A DNA stretch of 64,000 bases from Amphibacillus sediminis NBRC 103570 (lineage in GTDB: Bacteria > Bacillota > Bacilli > Bacillales > Amphibacillaceae): contig NZ_BCQW01000018.1 of the NCBI RefSeq assembly GCF_001552275.1, positions 1 through 64,000 on the forward strand, written 5' to 3'. Position 1 is the first letter of the stretch. Every line of letters starts with the position of its first letter. The translations under genes were made by a program, and so were the position numbers. Of the stretch, positions 9,662-18,657 are shown in pieces. Under the pieces are notes generated by a model, which saw only the letters and a list, made by a program, of their open reading frames with translations, had not been told where the DNA came from and made no database searches.

Positions 9662-10564
9662 CTAATCGTCAGTTTCATTGTTACAGTTACAGTGCCAAAA
9701 CATACCATGTTTAACCGGTACACATTTGACTAGTTGTTTGAGTTGCAATTTTTTCATTTCATTGCAGGCTACCTCAGGAGACCAATCATATATAATAGCT
9801 ATTTCATGGGTAGTGCCAGAACGAAAATGTTTAATAAAATCTTCGAGTTTTGGTTTATCAATAGGTGCAACCTCTTTTTGTAAAAGTTGCTTAAGCACTT
9901 TGACATAAATATCGTAGCCGTATGCTCCGCTTAACTTCAAACCTTCATCTTCTTCGGACTCATTAAAAAAGACCAATGAAGGCGACTGATCGACTTCCAT
10001 TTCTTTAGCAAGCTTGAAATCACATTGGAGTGCTTTTTTAGCTGAATTGGAATGTAAGTCACGTTTAAATTCGTCTAAATCAAGCTCTGTTTCAGCGGCA
10101 ACTCGAATGAGTTGATCATCTTGAGAGATATCAGTCTTATATAAGAAAAGATTTTCTTGTATTTTACGCAAATAACGGCGTCCTGCCTTGATACCTTGTA
10201 GTTCAGCAGCCTTAATTGCTATCGATACATTAGCTGGATAGGTAATGGGGTTGGCAAACCATGGATTACGATCACAGCACATACCAGTAAGCGTGGCTGT
10301 TTTTTCCCATTGTCGATTTAAGTCTTTTGACTTACCTTTGGCATACTGATTTTGCTTTGTGCATAAAATCGGTCTAATCGAAAAAAATCGACCGTATTCT
10401 AGTTGTAATTTCTTTATGACAGGATCCAATGACCATGACTCTGGACAGAGTGGATCAAGGAAAAGATAAATTTCAATTGGTTTCGTTAGAAGATCAAAGT
10501 AGCTATACTGCGCCTTCGTTTGTGCATGTGGTTCTATAGATGGCCCAGTTTGTTTAAAGCTCAC
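9662..10564 (-). CDS. spxH: SpxH/YjbH, ClpXP adaptor for Spx (DsbA-like fold)
   Basis: The 300-residue product has the YjbH layout: KPIEIYLFLDPLCPES near residue 29-43, VIKKLQLEYGRFF, KAAELQG and a conserved C-terminal KHGMFW. YjbH is a cytoplasmic adaptor that hands the stress regulator Spx to ClpXP for degradation. I choose the GTG at 10564 because AAAGGAG lies seven bases upstream; earlier ATGs are not supported. In B. subtilis YjbH, as I recall it, the thioredoxin-like site is CPEC; here it is CPES (Cys40, Ser43), and the His/Cys-rich N-terminus seems to be absent, while HCNCNN occurs at the C-terminus. The gene order supports the assignment. Confidence 0.88.
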   Translation of the reverse strand: MSFKQTGPSIEPHAQTKAQYSYFDLLTKPIEIYLFLDPLCPESWSLDPVIKKLQLEYGRFFSIRPILCTKQNQYAKGKSKDLNRQWEKTATLTGMCCDRNPWFANPITYPANVSIAIKAAELQGIKAGRRYLRKIQENLFLYKTDISQDDQLIRVAAETELDLDEFKRDLHSNSAKKALQCDFKLAKEMEVDQSPSLVFFNESEEDEGLKLSGAYGYDIYVKVLKQLLQKEVAPIDKPKLEDFIKHFRSGTTHEIAIIYDWSPEVACNEMKKLQLKQLVKCVPVKHGMFWHCNCNNETDD

Positions 10565-10699
10565 ATCGATTCTCCTTTCTAAGTTCATAGTTGATCGTTG
10601 CATCTCAGCTGCTTATTGTTGCACCTATTGTATCAATGACTACTACATTTCGGCAACTAATAAGTCTCGAGTAGGAGAAAATTCCCAAAGGTACCGCTT

Positions 10700-10880
10700 T
10701 AACTTCATTCAGCAGAAGTCTCCTACTTAGTATAAGTGGTGAGATGAATATTATTTAGTAGGGGTTTAACCCCTCGCTGAATAAAGTTAAAGCCTTCGGC
10801 AGATGCCACAGATTTTCAGCAGAAATTATCGAGAAAGCTCGAGAAAATCTCGGTACAAATCTGCCAAGGTGCATTTGATA
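10700..10880 (+). repeat. R1 dispersed intergenic repeat, copy 2
   Basis: Starts TTTAACTTCATTCAGCAGAA and ends GGTGCATTTGATA, with hairpins CTTAGTATAAG and AGGGGTTTAACCCCT clearly visible. It occupies the divergent-free space between spxH and yjbK (both on the minus strand). Confidence 0.85.
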
Positions 10881-10981
10881 TTGGTCAACATATTTGATCT
10901 TTTGCTCGATAAATCTGAATGAGCGACCATTTGCCATTCTTAAAGCTGACTACCCAAATCAGCTATTTCCCTATTCATTTA

Positions 10982-11557
10982 CTATAAATCAAGGGTTCGA
11001 TAGAAACGTTCAATTTTATTTGGAGTTTCTTTCCTAGTTAATGCAAGTCGTTCGATCAAATGATCCATTGTGGATTCAGCTTTGCTTCTTTGGTCAGACT
11101 CGACTTCAAGTTCATAGTCAACGGTTCCATTATAGCGACTCTTATCTAATACGACAAGTGATTCATGATAATAGACCTCAATACGAGCGGTTTCAAGAGC
11201 ACCACCATATTTAAGCTGATTTAGTTTAATGCCTATTTTTTCCAATTGAATACCAACATGGGGGGTGAAGATAGGTTTGTTATTTAACCAAAGTCGAACC
11301 TGATTTTCTAACAACGAATCATGTGTTTCCAATAATCCATCTTGAAAGGGTTGTTTTAATGTTAGAGTATAGTGATTTTGCTTCGCTCTAATCCGCAAAG
11401 CTGATCCTTTTTGTTTTAAGGCAAAGTCTGGTGTTTCAAAGTAATGATTAATTTGGAGAGTAGGCTCAAGATTTGTTAGTTCAAAGTAATCCAATAGGCG
11501 TTGGTATTCGATTTCCGTTAATAGGTTTTTGCATTCGATTTCAATTTCTTGATTCAA
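10982..11557 (-). CDS. yjbK: CYTH-domain protein (YjbK)
   Basis: The 191-residue product begins with the CYTH signature EIEIECKNLL (ExExK) and keeps the alternating charged strands of the family (ALRIRAK, YTLTLKQP, DYELEVE), which line a tunnel that binds polyphosphate substrates and metal ions. YjbK's substrate in Bacillus is not known to me; inorganic triphosphatase activity is typical for the family. Translation starts at a TTG at 11557, ten bases behind AAAGGAG. It is transcribed away from the yjbM-nadK-rluD operon, matching the yjbK/yjbM neighbourhood of B. subtilis. Confidence 0.88.
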   Translation of the reverse strand: MNQEIEIECKNLLTEIEYQRLLDYFELTNLEPTLQINHYFETPDFALKQKGSALRIRAKQNHYTLTLKQPFQDGLLETHDSLLENQVRLWLNNKPIFTPHVGIQLEKIGIKLNQLKYGGALETARIEVYYHESLVVLDKSRYNGTVDYELEVESDQRSKAESTMDHLIERLALTRKETPNKIERFYRTLDL

Positions 11558-11693
11558 ACCACGTCCACTCCTTTATTTTATCGCTAATTTTTAGTATAGT
11601 CGATATTAGAATGAAAAGTCGAGAACAGTTGCTTATATAGGTTTAGACTCATTACAATATTTGTAGCGAGTGAAGATAAAGGATGGTGTCAGC

Positions 11694-12341
11694 ATGGCCG
11701 ATAACCCAAATTGGAAAACTTTTTTGGCTCCATATAGACAAGTAGTGGAGGAGTTGATTGTAAAGCTCAGGGGTATGCAATTACAATATGAAATTGAGTC
11801 CAAGCATTCACCGATTGAATCGGTAGCTGGCAGAGTTAAACCAGTATCTAGCATTCTTGACAAAGCAAAGCGTAAGCAGATTGCTGCCGAAGATATTGAA
11901 GAGAAGATCCAAGATATAGCGGGAGTAAGGGTGCTTTGTCAGTTCGTTGATGATATTTATACAATAGCGGAACTATTGCGATCAAGACATGACTTTGAGG
12001 TAATTGAGGAAAAAGATTATATACGAAATAAAAAAGAAAGCGGCTATCGTTCTTATCATGTTATCATTCGCCATCCTGTTGCTACCATTCATGGCTATAA
12101 GCAATTAATCGCTGAAATACAAATCCGAACCTTAGCGATGAACTTTTGGGCCACTAATGAACATTCACTAAATTATAAATATAGTGGGGAAATCCCTGAT
12201 GCTATTCAAGCAAGGTTAAAAAAAGCAGCTGAGGCTGCCTTTCGCTTAGATGGAGAAATGGCTAAGATAAAAGATGAGGTTCAGGAAGCACAATGGATTT
12301 TCCACCAATTAAAGAGTCAGCAGCATCGTAAGGGGGAGTGA
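11694..12341 (+). CDS. yjbM: small alarmone synthetase (GTP pyrophosphokinase) YjbM/RelQ
   Basis: The 215-residue product is a stand-alone RelA/SpoT synthetase domain without hydrolase or regulatory domains. Motifs include RVKPVSSILDKAKRK, DIAGVRVLCQFVDDIY, ESGYRSYHVIIR and the substrate loop AEIQIRTLAMNFWATNEHSLNYKY. It transfers pyrophosphate from ATP to GTP or GDP, making (p)ppGpp in the cytoplasm. I choose ATG 11694 (MADNPNWKTFL) because it follows AAGGATGG and matches the family N-terminus; an upstream in-frame GTG is unlikely. It is followed by NAD kinase six bases later, so the two are co-transcribed, as in B. subtilis. Confidence 0.94.
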   Translation: MADNPNWKTFLAPYRQVVEELIVKLRGMQLQYEIESKHSPIESVAGRVKPVSSILDKAKRKQIAAEDIEEKIQDIAGVRVLCQFVDDIYTIAELLRSRHDFEVIEEKDYIRNKKESGYRSYHVIIRHPVATIHGYKQLIAEIQIRTLAMNFWATNEHSLNYKYSGEIPDAIQARLKKAAEAAFRLDGEMAKIKDEVQEAQWIFHQLKSQQHRKGE

Positions 12342-12347
12342 GTCGCT

Positions 12348-13151
12348 ATGAAATTTGCTATAACGTCAAAGGGTGATCACAAGTCAGATATGATTAAAGC
12401 CATTATTGAGCAATATTTATCTGATTTTGATTTAGAGGTTGACCTTGATCAGCCAGATCTTGTTATTTCTGTCGGCGGTGATGGTACTTTTTTGCATGCT
12501 GTACATCACTATTTTCACCGTCTAAAAAATACAGCCTTTATTGGTGTACATACTGGTCATTTAGGGTTTTACGCTGATTGGTTACCTGAAGAAATAGAAA
12601 AGCTTGTTATTGAAATTGCTAAAAAAGAATATAAAATTGTTGAATACCCACTTTTAGAAATGAAGATTTACCGCAAAAATGAAGCAAAGCCCGAAAGGTA
12701 TTTAGCATTAAATGAAGCAACAATAAAGAAAGTAGAAGGTTCTGTAGTTCTTGATGTGATTATTAAAGGTGAACACTTTGAACGTTTTCGAGGAGATGGT
12801 CTATGTGTCTCTACGCCATCTGGAAGTACGGCTTATAACAAGGCACTCGGAGGGGCGATTATCCATCCATCTTTATCGACAATGCAAATAACGGAGATGT
12901 CATCAATAAATAATCGAGTGTATCGAACGATTGGTTCACCGTTGATCTTACCTAGTCATCATGTCTGTCAGTTCAAACCAGTTGACCAAAGTCAAAGCTT
13001 CCTTATCACTATTGACCATGTAACGAAAAGTGTTGATCATATCAGTACGATTGAATATAGCGTTGCTGAAGAGCGGATCCGTTTTGCTCGCTTCAGACCT
13101 TTTCCATTTTGGAAGAGAGTACATGACTCATTTATCTCTGATCAACGTTGA
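12348..13151 (+). CDS. nadK: NAD kinase
   Basis: This 267-residue protein shows the NAD kinase signature [10 protein letters not shown] near residue 45 and the second conserved region [20 protein letters not shown] (about residues 147-166). It phosphorylates NAD to NADP, the only de novo source of NADP, in the cytoplasm. The start ATG 12348 follows GGGGGAGTG. It is the middle gene of yjbM-nadK-rluD; tight spacing on both sides suggests one transcript. Confidence 0.95.
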   Translation: MKFAITSKGDHKSDMIKAIIEQYLSDFDLEVDLDQPDLVISVGGDGTFLHAVHHYFHRLKNTAFIGVHTGHLGFYADWLPEEIEKLVIEIAKKEYKIVEYPLLEMKIYRKNEAKPERYLALNEATIKKVEGSVVLDVIIKGEHFERFRGDGLCVSTPSGSTAYNKALGGAIIHPSLSTMQITEMSSINNRVYRTIGSPLILPSHHVCQFKPVDQSQSFLITIDHVTKSVDHISTIEYSVAEERIRFARFRPFPFWKRVHDSFISDQR

Positions 13152-13180
13152 TCAGTTTGTAGAGAAAGGTGTTTTACCCT

Positions 13181-14050
13181 GTGAAATGGCAAATAACAGA
13201 GAATGAAGCTGGACTATTACTACGTGATTATTTAAAACAAAATATTGGTTTTTCACGAAATATGATTAAAGTACTGAAGTTTGATGGAGGAAAGCTTTTG
13301 GTTAATGGGGAAAATGTTAATGTAAGAACAAAGCTTAAAAAAGGTGATACCGTTGAGGTTCTATTTCCAAAAGAAGTACGAGCACCGAGACTTAAGCCTG
13401 TTTTAATCCCCTTAGATATTGTTTATGAGGATGATTTTTTACTTGTCATCAACAAAACAGCCGGTATGACCACCGTACCCTCTGCTCGACATGAAGATAA
13501 AACAGTTGCAAATGCTTTAATTGCTTACTATGATCAAAAAGGTTTAGATTACACCGTCCATATTGTCACGCGTTTAGACAGAGATACTTCTGGATTAATG
13601 TTAGTAGCTAAGCAACGCTTCTGTCATAGCTTATTACAGAATAACAAGATTGATCGACGCTACCAGGCTGTCGTTGAAGGTATTTTAACGAGTGAGAGTG
13701 GGACGATTTCCGAACCGATTGCGCGCAAGCAAGGATCGATTATCGAACGAACAGTAGCCAGGGATGGAAAACCAGCTATAACACATTACCGAACGCTCAA
13801 GCAGGTTAATGGTCATACTTGGTTGGCTATCCGATTAGAAACAGGTCGAACTCACCAAATTCGAGTGCACTTTGCCCATATTGGCCATCCGTTAGCTGGC
13901 GATGATTTGTATGGCGGACAGACTGACAAAGTAAAGCGACAGGCCTTACATTGTGTGTCATTAGCGTTTCAACACCCCATAACTAAACAATATCTATCCT
14001 TCCATTCGAGCTGGCCTGATGATTTGGCACCCTTAGTCTACACTCACTAG
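13181..14050 (+). CDS. RluA-family pseudouridine synthase (RluD/YjbO type)
   Basis: The product of about 289 residues has an N-terminal S4-like RNA-binding part (LLRDYLKQNIGFSRNMIKVLK and LLVNG) and a catalytic domain with HIVTRLDRDTSGLMLVAK, where RLDRDTSG carries the catalytic aspartate. The C-terminal RTHQIRVHFAHIGHPLAGDDLYGG is typical of RluA/RluC/RluD enzymes, which convert uridines in rRNA or tRNA to pseudouridine. Which uridine is modified cannot be told from sequence alone. GTG 13181 is preferred over GTG 13169, which overlaps the GAAAGGTG ribosome binding site. Confidence 0.92.
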   Translation: MKWQITENEAGLLLRDYLKQNIGFSRNMIKVLKFDGGKLLVNGENVNVRTKLKKGDTVEVLFPKEVRAPRLKPVLIPLDIVYEDDFLLVINKTAGMTTVPSARHEDKTVANALIAYYDQKGLDYTVHIVTRLDRDTSGLMLVAKQRFCHSLLQNNKIDRRYQAVVEGILTSESGTISEPIARKQGSIIERTVARDGKPAITHYRTLKQVNGHTWLAIRLETGRTHQIRVHFAHIGHPLAGDDLYGGQTDKVKRQALHCVSLAFQHPITKQYLSFHSSWPDDLAPLVYTH

Positions 14051-14135
14051 ATTAAAGGGTGCTAACTTTTTGTTATTTACCATCATCGTTGGTTCATGCC
14101 CTCTTGCTCGTAGGCAATACGATTGTTATGCATAG

Positions 14136-14879
14136 TCATGAGGTAAATGATGTGAATTTTTCAGGCTGAAAGGGCTGGCTCGAATCGACAAACTGGATCG
14201 TTTGTTCAGGTAGCTGAAACGCGGCTAATTTGTTTCCAAAGACACAGCCTAAATCAATGTTAATGGTTTTGTTAATCAATCGTGGCTCTAGCACAGGAGT
14301 ATGTCCGTAAATAATCCAAAAATCACCACGATAGCTTTTGGCCCAGTCACGTCGTATCGGTCGACCATCAGCATGGGTCTCGCCTGTTGTGTCACCATAT
14401 AAAACAAATGATTGAACTTTTTTGTTATTCAATCCTATCAACTCAGCCTTAATTCCCGCATGAGCAATAATAGCATTAAGTGACTTGAGCTTTAAATACA
14501 ATGGTGCCTGTTCATATAATTGAACAAAATTAGCTTTAACTAGCTTTTTTTGTTGACTCGATAAATTAAGATATTCTTCGACAGTTGTTTCCAAGCCGTG
14601 GCGAATTTGGACATTATTCCCCAGGAAATAACGATATAATTTATTACAATGATTGCCGGGGACATAATCAGCAATCTGATCGATCAGCACTAATTGGTGG
14701 ACAAGCTTTATCGTCGATATGGAGTCTGGACCTCGATCTGTAATATCACCGACAAAAACAAGTCTACGATGATCAGGATGCACGTAACGATTCTTTACTT
14801 TTTGATAACCAAGCTTAGAGAGCAATGCTTTTAATTCATCGTAGCAACCATGTACATCACCGATTACATCTACCTTCAT
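14136..14879 (-). CDS. prpE: PrpE-like metallophosphatase (diadenosine tetraphosphatase/phosphatase)
   Basis: The 247-residue product has the serine/threonine-phosphatase metal motifs GDVHG (residues 7-11), GDITDRG (about 44-50) and GNHC (about 75-78), with YGHTPV near the C-terminus. B. subtilis PrpE, 244 residues, hydrolyses Ap4A and dephosphorylates phosphotyrosine and affects spore germination. The motif GNHC instead of GNHE or GNHD is notable and also occurs in PrpE, as I recall. ATG 14879 is preceded by AAAGGAG. Convergent with rluD, matching yjbO-yjbP in B. subtilis. Confidence 0.88.
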   Translation of the reverse strand: MKVDVIGDVHGCYDELKALLSKLGYQKVKNRYVHPDHRRLVFVGDITDRGPDSISTIKLVHQLVLIDQIADYVPGNHCNKLYRYFLGNNVQIRHGLETTVEEYLNLSSQQKKLVKANFVQLYEQAPLYLKLKSLNAIIAHAGIKAELIGLNNKKVQSFVLYGDTTGETHADGRPIRRDWAKSYRGDFWIIYGHTPVLEPRLINKTINIDLGCVFGNKLAAFQLPEQTIQFVDSSQPFQPEKFTSFTS

Positions 14880-15045
14880 GTGAAATCTCCTTTATTGTTT
14901 TAGTGTTAGTTTAACATAGAAAGCCTCTGTCATGCATGTTCGTGTAGTGATTGATTAAATTGGGTATAGCTTTAAAGAAGGATGTTTGCAATTGATTATA
15001 ATGGTGCTAAAATGGTTTTAGCTTAAGCTGAAGGGTTGATGGTCG

Positions 15046-16407
15046 ATGGATAAACGAGAGAACGAAGTACAGGCTCATATAAGAGAAAAGATTGAACAAG
15101 CTTTACATGAAGAACAGATTGATCTGTTTAGGTCAGACTTCTTGGAGATGCATCCGTATGATCAAGCGGAATTTTATCAAACACAAAATCAAGAATTTAG
15201 ATATTTAATTTATAGTTATCTGGCTCCTGAAGAAATGGCAGATGTTATTGAACATGTTGAAAAAGAACAGGTTGGTCATTTTATTGTCGAAATGACTCCT
15301 ACATATGCTGCACAGGTTTTAGCGAAGATGGCAACAGATGATGCTGTCGATATTTTAAATGATTTAGATAAGAATAAAGTAGCTAGCTATTTGACAATAA
15401 TGCCAAAAGAATCAGCAGAAGAGATCAAAGCTTTACTGCATTACGAGGAAAAAACAGCTGGTAGTATTATGACAACAGAATTTGTCGTTGTCGCTTCAGA
15501 TATGACGGTAAAGGAAGCGATGCGTCATTTACGTAAAGAGGCACCAGAAGCTGAGACGATTTATTACATTTATGTGGTAGATCAAGACCAAAGACTTGTC
15601 GGTGTTATTTCCTTACGTGATTTAATTATTGCTGAGGGGGCATTTACCATTGAAGACGTAATGAGTGATCGAGTGGTTTCGGTTTCTGTTGGGGATGATC
15701 AAGCAGATGTTGCTCAGATGGTAAGAGATTATGACTTTCTGGCCTTACCCGTGGTTGATTTTCAGAATCATTTACTTGGAATTATAACTGTCGATGATAT
15801 TATGGACGTTATGGAGGAAGAGGCAAGTGATGATTATTCAAAGCTAGCAGGTGTTGATGTTGACTCCGTTGATAATAATCCTATACTAGCAGCTAAAAAG
15901 CGTTTACCCTGGCTTATTATTTTATTATTTCTGGGCTTATTTACAGCTAGTATAATTGCACGCTTTGAAGAAACACTTGATCAAGTCGCTTTACTAGCCA
16001 TTTTTATTCCTTTAATTGCAGGGATGGCAGGGAATACTGGAACTCAAGCCTTGGCTGTTGCTGTTCGCGGGATTGCAACTGGAGAATTTCAAAAGCAAGG
16101 CATTGTGAAAATCATCATGCGTGAAGCTACGACAGGTCTAATTACCGGCATGACCTGTGGACTTGTGATATGGGGGATTATTTATATTTGGCAGGGGACA
16201 TTATTCCTTGGTTTTCTTGTCGGTCTTTCTATTACGGCTACTTTATTTGTTGCAACCATCTCCGGTGCACTTGTTCCATTAATCATGAATCATTTTAAAA
16301 TTGATCCGGCAGTGGCATCAGGACCTTTTATTACAACGATAAATGATATTATTTCTGTAACAATCTACTTTGGTATGGCAACAGCCTTTATGCGATTTTT
16401 GTTATAA
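15046..16407 (+). CDS. mgtE: magnesium transporter MgtE
   Basis: The 453-residue protein has the three-part MgtE layout: a helical N domain (residues about 5-130, with MATDDAVDILNDLD), two CBS domains (about 135-255, with TAGSIMTTEFV and VMSDRVVSVSV), and five membrane helices with the pore signature GMAGNTGTQALAVAVRG near residue 327. MgtE forms dimeric Mg2+ channels in the membrane, closed by Mg2+ binding to the cytosolic domains. The gene stands alone with its own start at ATG 15046 behind GAAGGGTTGATGGTCG. I saw no M-box riboswitch in the 166 bases upstream. Confidence 0.95.
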   Translation: MDKRENEVQAHIREKIEQALHEEQIDLFRSDFLEMHPYDQAEFYQTQNQEFRYLIYSYLAPEEMADVIEHVEKEQVGHFIVEMTPTYAAQVLAKMATDDAVDILNDLDKNKVASYLTIMPKESAEEIKALLHYEEKTAGSIMTTEFVVVASDMTVKEAMRHLRKEAPEAETIYYIYVVDQDQRLVGVISLRDLIIAEGAFTIEDVMSDRVVSVSVGDDQADVAQMVRDYDFLALPVVDFQNHLLGIITVDDIMDVMEEEASDDYSKLAGVDVDSVDNNPILAAKKRLPWLIILLFLGLFTASIIARFEETLDQVALLAIFIPLIAGMAGNTGTQALAVAVRGIATGEFQKQGIVKIIMREATTGLITGMTCGLVIWGIIYIWQGTLFLGFLVGLSITATLFVATISGALVPLIMNHFKIDPAVASGPFITTINDIISVTIYFGMATAFMRFLL

Positions 16408-16530
16408 GAAGCGATATTTTGTTTGATAGGTTATCAAAAGGAAAAAAGCTTGTTTTAAACTCGTCAACAGCAAGGTGCTAGCATTTTGTTAATTGGTAAG
16501 CTTCGGAGAGAAGTCAAGCCAAAAATTAAG

Positions 16531-16576
16531 TTGTATTTTGGATAAAAATAAGCTAATATAGTATCAGGTACTAATA
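16531..16576 (+). promoter_or_regulatory. fabI promoter with FapR-like operator
   Basis: TTGTAT (16531-16536) and TAATAT (16554-16559) are 17 bases apart. Directly over the predicted start point lies ATAGTATCAGGTACTAATA (16558-16576), a near-palindrome closely resembling the FapR operator (ATTAGTACC...GGTACTAAT style). FapR, a malonyl-CoA-released repressor, controls fabI in B. subtilis, so the site and gene agree. Confidence 0.75.
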
Positions 16577-16607
16577 ACAAGTCATAACATTATTGGAGGC
16601 TATAATT

Positions 16608-17387
16608 GTGAATTTCTCATTAGAAGGTAAACGCTATGTTATCATGGGAGTTGCTAATAAAAGAAGTCTTGCCTGGGGTATTGCCAAAGCCTTACACGAA
16701 GTAGGAGCACAGTTGATTTTCACTTATGCAAATGAACGTTTTGCTAAACCAGTAAAAGAGCTTGCGGCAACACTAGAAGGTCAAAAAGCTTTATTTTATC
16801 AATGTGATGTAACGAGTGACCAAGCCATCACCGAAACATTTGCTACTATTCAAGCAGATGTCGGCACTATTCATGGTGTGGCACACTGTATTGCTTTTGC
16901 AAACAAAGAAGAACTAAGAGGTGAATTTATTGAGACCTCGCGTGATGGTTATTTGCTTGCGCAAAATATCAGTGCTTACTCTTTAGTGGCCGTTACACGA
17001 GAGGCTGAGAAGCTTATGACTGAAGGCGGCAGTATCATCACCTTGACCTATTTAGGTGGTGAACGAGTAGTTCCCAACTACAATGTCATGGGCGTTGCTA
17101 AAGCTAGCTTAGATGCGAGTATGAAGTACTTAGCCAATGACTTAGGTAAAAGAAATATTCGTGTTAACGCCATCTCAGCTGGTCCAATTCGTACCTTGTC
17201 AGCAAAAGGGGTAGGTGATTTTAATTCAATCTTAAAAGACATTGAAGAAAATGCCCCATTACGCCGAACAGTGACGCAAGAGGATATCGGTTCAACTGCT
17301 TACTATTTATTAAGTGATCTATCAAGTGGAGTAACCGGTGAAATTATTCATGTTGATTCTGGTTACAGCATTTTAGGATTAATTTAA
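16608..17387 (+). CDS. fabI: enoyl-ACP reductase (NADH), FabI
   Basis: The 259-residue short-chain dehydrogenase-like protein has the FabI nucleotide signature GVANKRSLAWGIA and the catalytic YxxMGxxK in NYNVMGVAKASLD. It reduces trans-2-enoyl-ACP in the last step of each fatty-acid elongation cycle, in the cytoplasm, and is the triclosan target. GTG 16608 is the start: TGGAGG lies nine bases upstream and NFSLEGKRYVIMG is the normal family N-terminus. The TAA stop is formed at the very start of an R1 repeat. It sits upstream of cotO as in B. subtilis (yjbW-yjbX). Confidence 0.95.
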   Translation: MNFSLEGKRYVIMGVANKRSLAWGIAKALHEVGAQLIFTYANERFAKPVKELAATLEGQKALFYQCDVTSDQAITETFATIQADVGTIHGVAHCIAFANKEELRGEFIETSRDGYLLAQNISAYSLVAVTREAEKLMTEGGSIITLTYLGGERVVPNYNVMGVAKASLDASMKYLANDLGKRNIRVNAISAGPIRTLSAKGVGDFNSILKDIEENAPLRRTVTQEDIGSTAYYLLSDLSSGVTGEIIHVDSGYSILGLI

Positions 17388-17520
17388 CTTCATTCAGCAG
17401 AAGTCTGCCACAAGTGGTGAGATAAATGCCTACTTGTTTCCCATTCAGTGTGGATACAATCCCTGGCTGAATCAAGCTAAAGCTCCCGGCGGATGCCAAA
17501 GATTTTCTGAAGGAATTTAG
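17385..17520 (+). repeat. R1 repeat, copy 3, 5' part interrupted by R2
   Basis: Starts TAACTTCATTCAGCAGAAG at the fabI stop codon and keeps GGTGAGATAAATGCC, CTGAATCAAGCTAAAGC and CGGCGGATGCC. It is cut after GAAGGAATTTAG, where R2 begins; only a decayed trace (TTATTGAGCTAGG) is visible after R2. Confidence 0.8.
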
Positions 17521-17767
17521 CGCAGTGTAACTGGCTGGGGCTGCGATTACTCGCCCCATCGAATGGCTTTTGTAAGCCTCCCACTACAAGAAATAAGGTA
17601 ACGCGTCATGTCTAAGTGGGAGGTCCAACAGCCAGTAACGGCCCGATTGGTTCAACTAACGTTCAGTAGGGGAGAGAGGAAGCTGACTAAGTTCGCACGT
17701 CGTGTCGCAACGTCTGCACGAGCACACCCTGTGCGTTGCCCCCCCACTGAACGAAGTTTTACTTTAT
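17521..17767 (+). mobile_element. R2 miniature element, copy 1 (full length, 247 bp)
   Basis: Starts CGCAGTGTAACTGGCTGGGG and ends GAACGAAGTTTTACTTTAT. Internal inverted pairs include ACTGGCTG/CAGCCAGT, CCCACT/AAGTGGG and CGTTCAGT.../ACTGAACG. Flanked by TTTAG and TTTAT, consistent with a 5-bp target duplication that has since mutated. No transposase is encoded. Confidence 0.85.
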
Positions 17768-18085
17768 TTATTGAGCTAGGAAAAAACAATATCTAGTCCC
17801 TCCTTTTTTGATTATGCAGAAAGGAAGAGCGTGATATTCTTTGAGCTCTTGAGTCCGTATGATAGGATCAGAGATTCTTAAACACAAGCAAAATGTACTA
17901 GGGATCAGGTTGCTCTAATGGCTTCGTTGATTATTTACTGCCCCTTCGGTTCTAAAATGAATTTCTTCGACCAAACCGTCCTTCTGTTTATCAATCTACT
18001 AAATAACTCAAGGGTTATATCGCTAGAAAATTAGGCACATCTCCTTTTACATAAACATATATTAAGTATGAAGGAGGCGTATGAT
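17768..18085. other. intergenic, cotO upstream region
   Basis: No gene is visible. A CATATATTA at about 18054-18062, just upstream of the cotO ribosome binding site, resembles a sigma-K/sigma-E minus-10 element, which would suit a coat gene, but the minus-35 part is not clear. Confidence 0.35.
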
Positions 18086-18598
18086 ATGCGATCAAGACCT
18101 ATTATGTACATTAATCAACCAGATATTAAAGCACCTCAAGCTAAAATGCAACAGGAGTACCATTCCTCTGAACAGAAGACAAAGCCACAGCCCAAACCAA
18201 AAGCTAAACGTTCCAAACCGAGACGCACGTTGCGAGATTTTCCTAAAACAGATCGGATAGAAGCAGAAGTTGAGACGAGCAAAAACGATATTCAGACAAA
18301 TGAGGAAGACACCGAATTAAACGCAGATAGTGAGAGTGCAGTAGCTGATAATACCCAAGAAAAAAATAGAAAATTTGAAGATATGTCACAGCTAGAAAAA
18401 GTGGAATACTTAAGTCGATCATCGAGGTTTTTACCTAAGTTAACCTGCCAACTCATCGTAGCTGGAGAGAAGCACCAGGGTAAAATTATCAAATTTGAGG
18501 ATAATCAGGTCACCTTAGAAGCGAATACAGTGCCAAGAATAAGAAAATTCATGCTTGATACGATCGAGGAAATCAAATTAACCGGGTTTGACCGATAA
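18086..18598 (+). CDS. cotO: spore coat protein CotO-like
   Basis: The 170-residue product starts MRSRPIMYINQPDIKAP, has a basic, proline/lysine-rich N-terminal half (KPQPKPKAKRSKPRR), an acidic middle and a conserved C-terminal segment (LEKVEYLSRSSRFLPKLTCQL and MLDTIEEIKLTGF). This pattern matches CotO (YjbX), a morphogenetic protein of the outer spore coat, and its place between fabI and cotZ agrees with B. subtilis. ATG 18086 lies eight bases behind AAGGAGG. Convergent with cotZ; they share a terminator. Confidence 0.82.
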   Translation: MRSRPIMYINQPDIKAPQAKMQQEYHSSEQKTKPQPKPKAKRSKPRRTLRDFPKTDRIEAEVETSKNDIQTNEEDTELNADSESAVADNTQEKNRKFEDMSQLEKVEYLSRSSRFLPKLTCQLIVAGEKHQGKIIKFEDNQVTLEANTVPRIRKFMLDTIEEIKLTGFDR

Positions 18599-18617
18599 TC
18601 TCATTTGAGATAAGTAA

Positions 18618-18652
18618 AAAAACGACTCCACGTTTAAGTTGGAGTCGTTTTT
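18618..18652. terminator. bidirectional terminator between cotO and cotZ
   Basis: AAAAACGACTCCA pairs with TGGAGTCGTTTTT over a nine-base loop, with T-runs on both strands. Confidence 0.9.
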
Positions 18653-18657
18653 GCGAA

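Noticed and set aside
14880-15045. Possible M-box magnesium riboswitch before mgtE
   Set aside because: The space is short and I found no matching conserved elements or terminator.
17521-17767. R2 as a group I intron or IS200/IS605 derivative
   Set aside because: No group I core elements were seen, and the 5-bp target duplication at 59568-59809 argues against the duplication-free IS200/IS605 mechanism, although an element naturally ending in TTTAT cannot be fully excluded.
17608-17796. Open frame MSKWEVQQPVTARLVQ in R2
   Set aside because: Other R2 copies carry stops or frameshifts in the same place (for example at 51734), so the frame is not conserved as protein.
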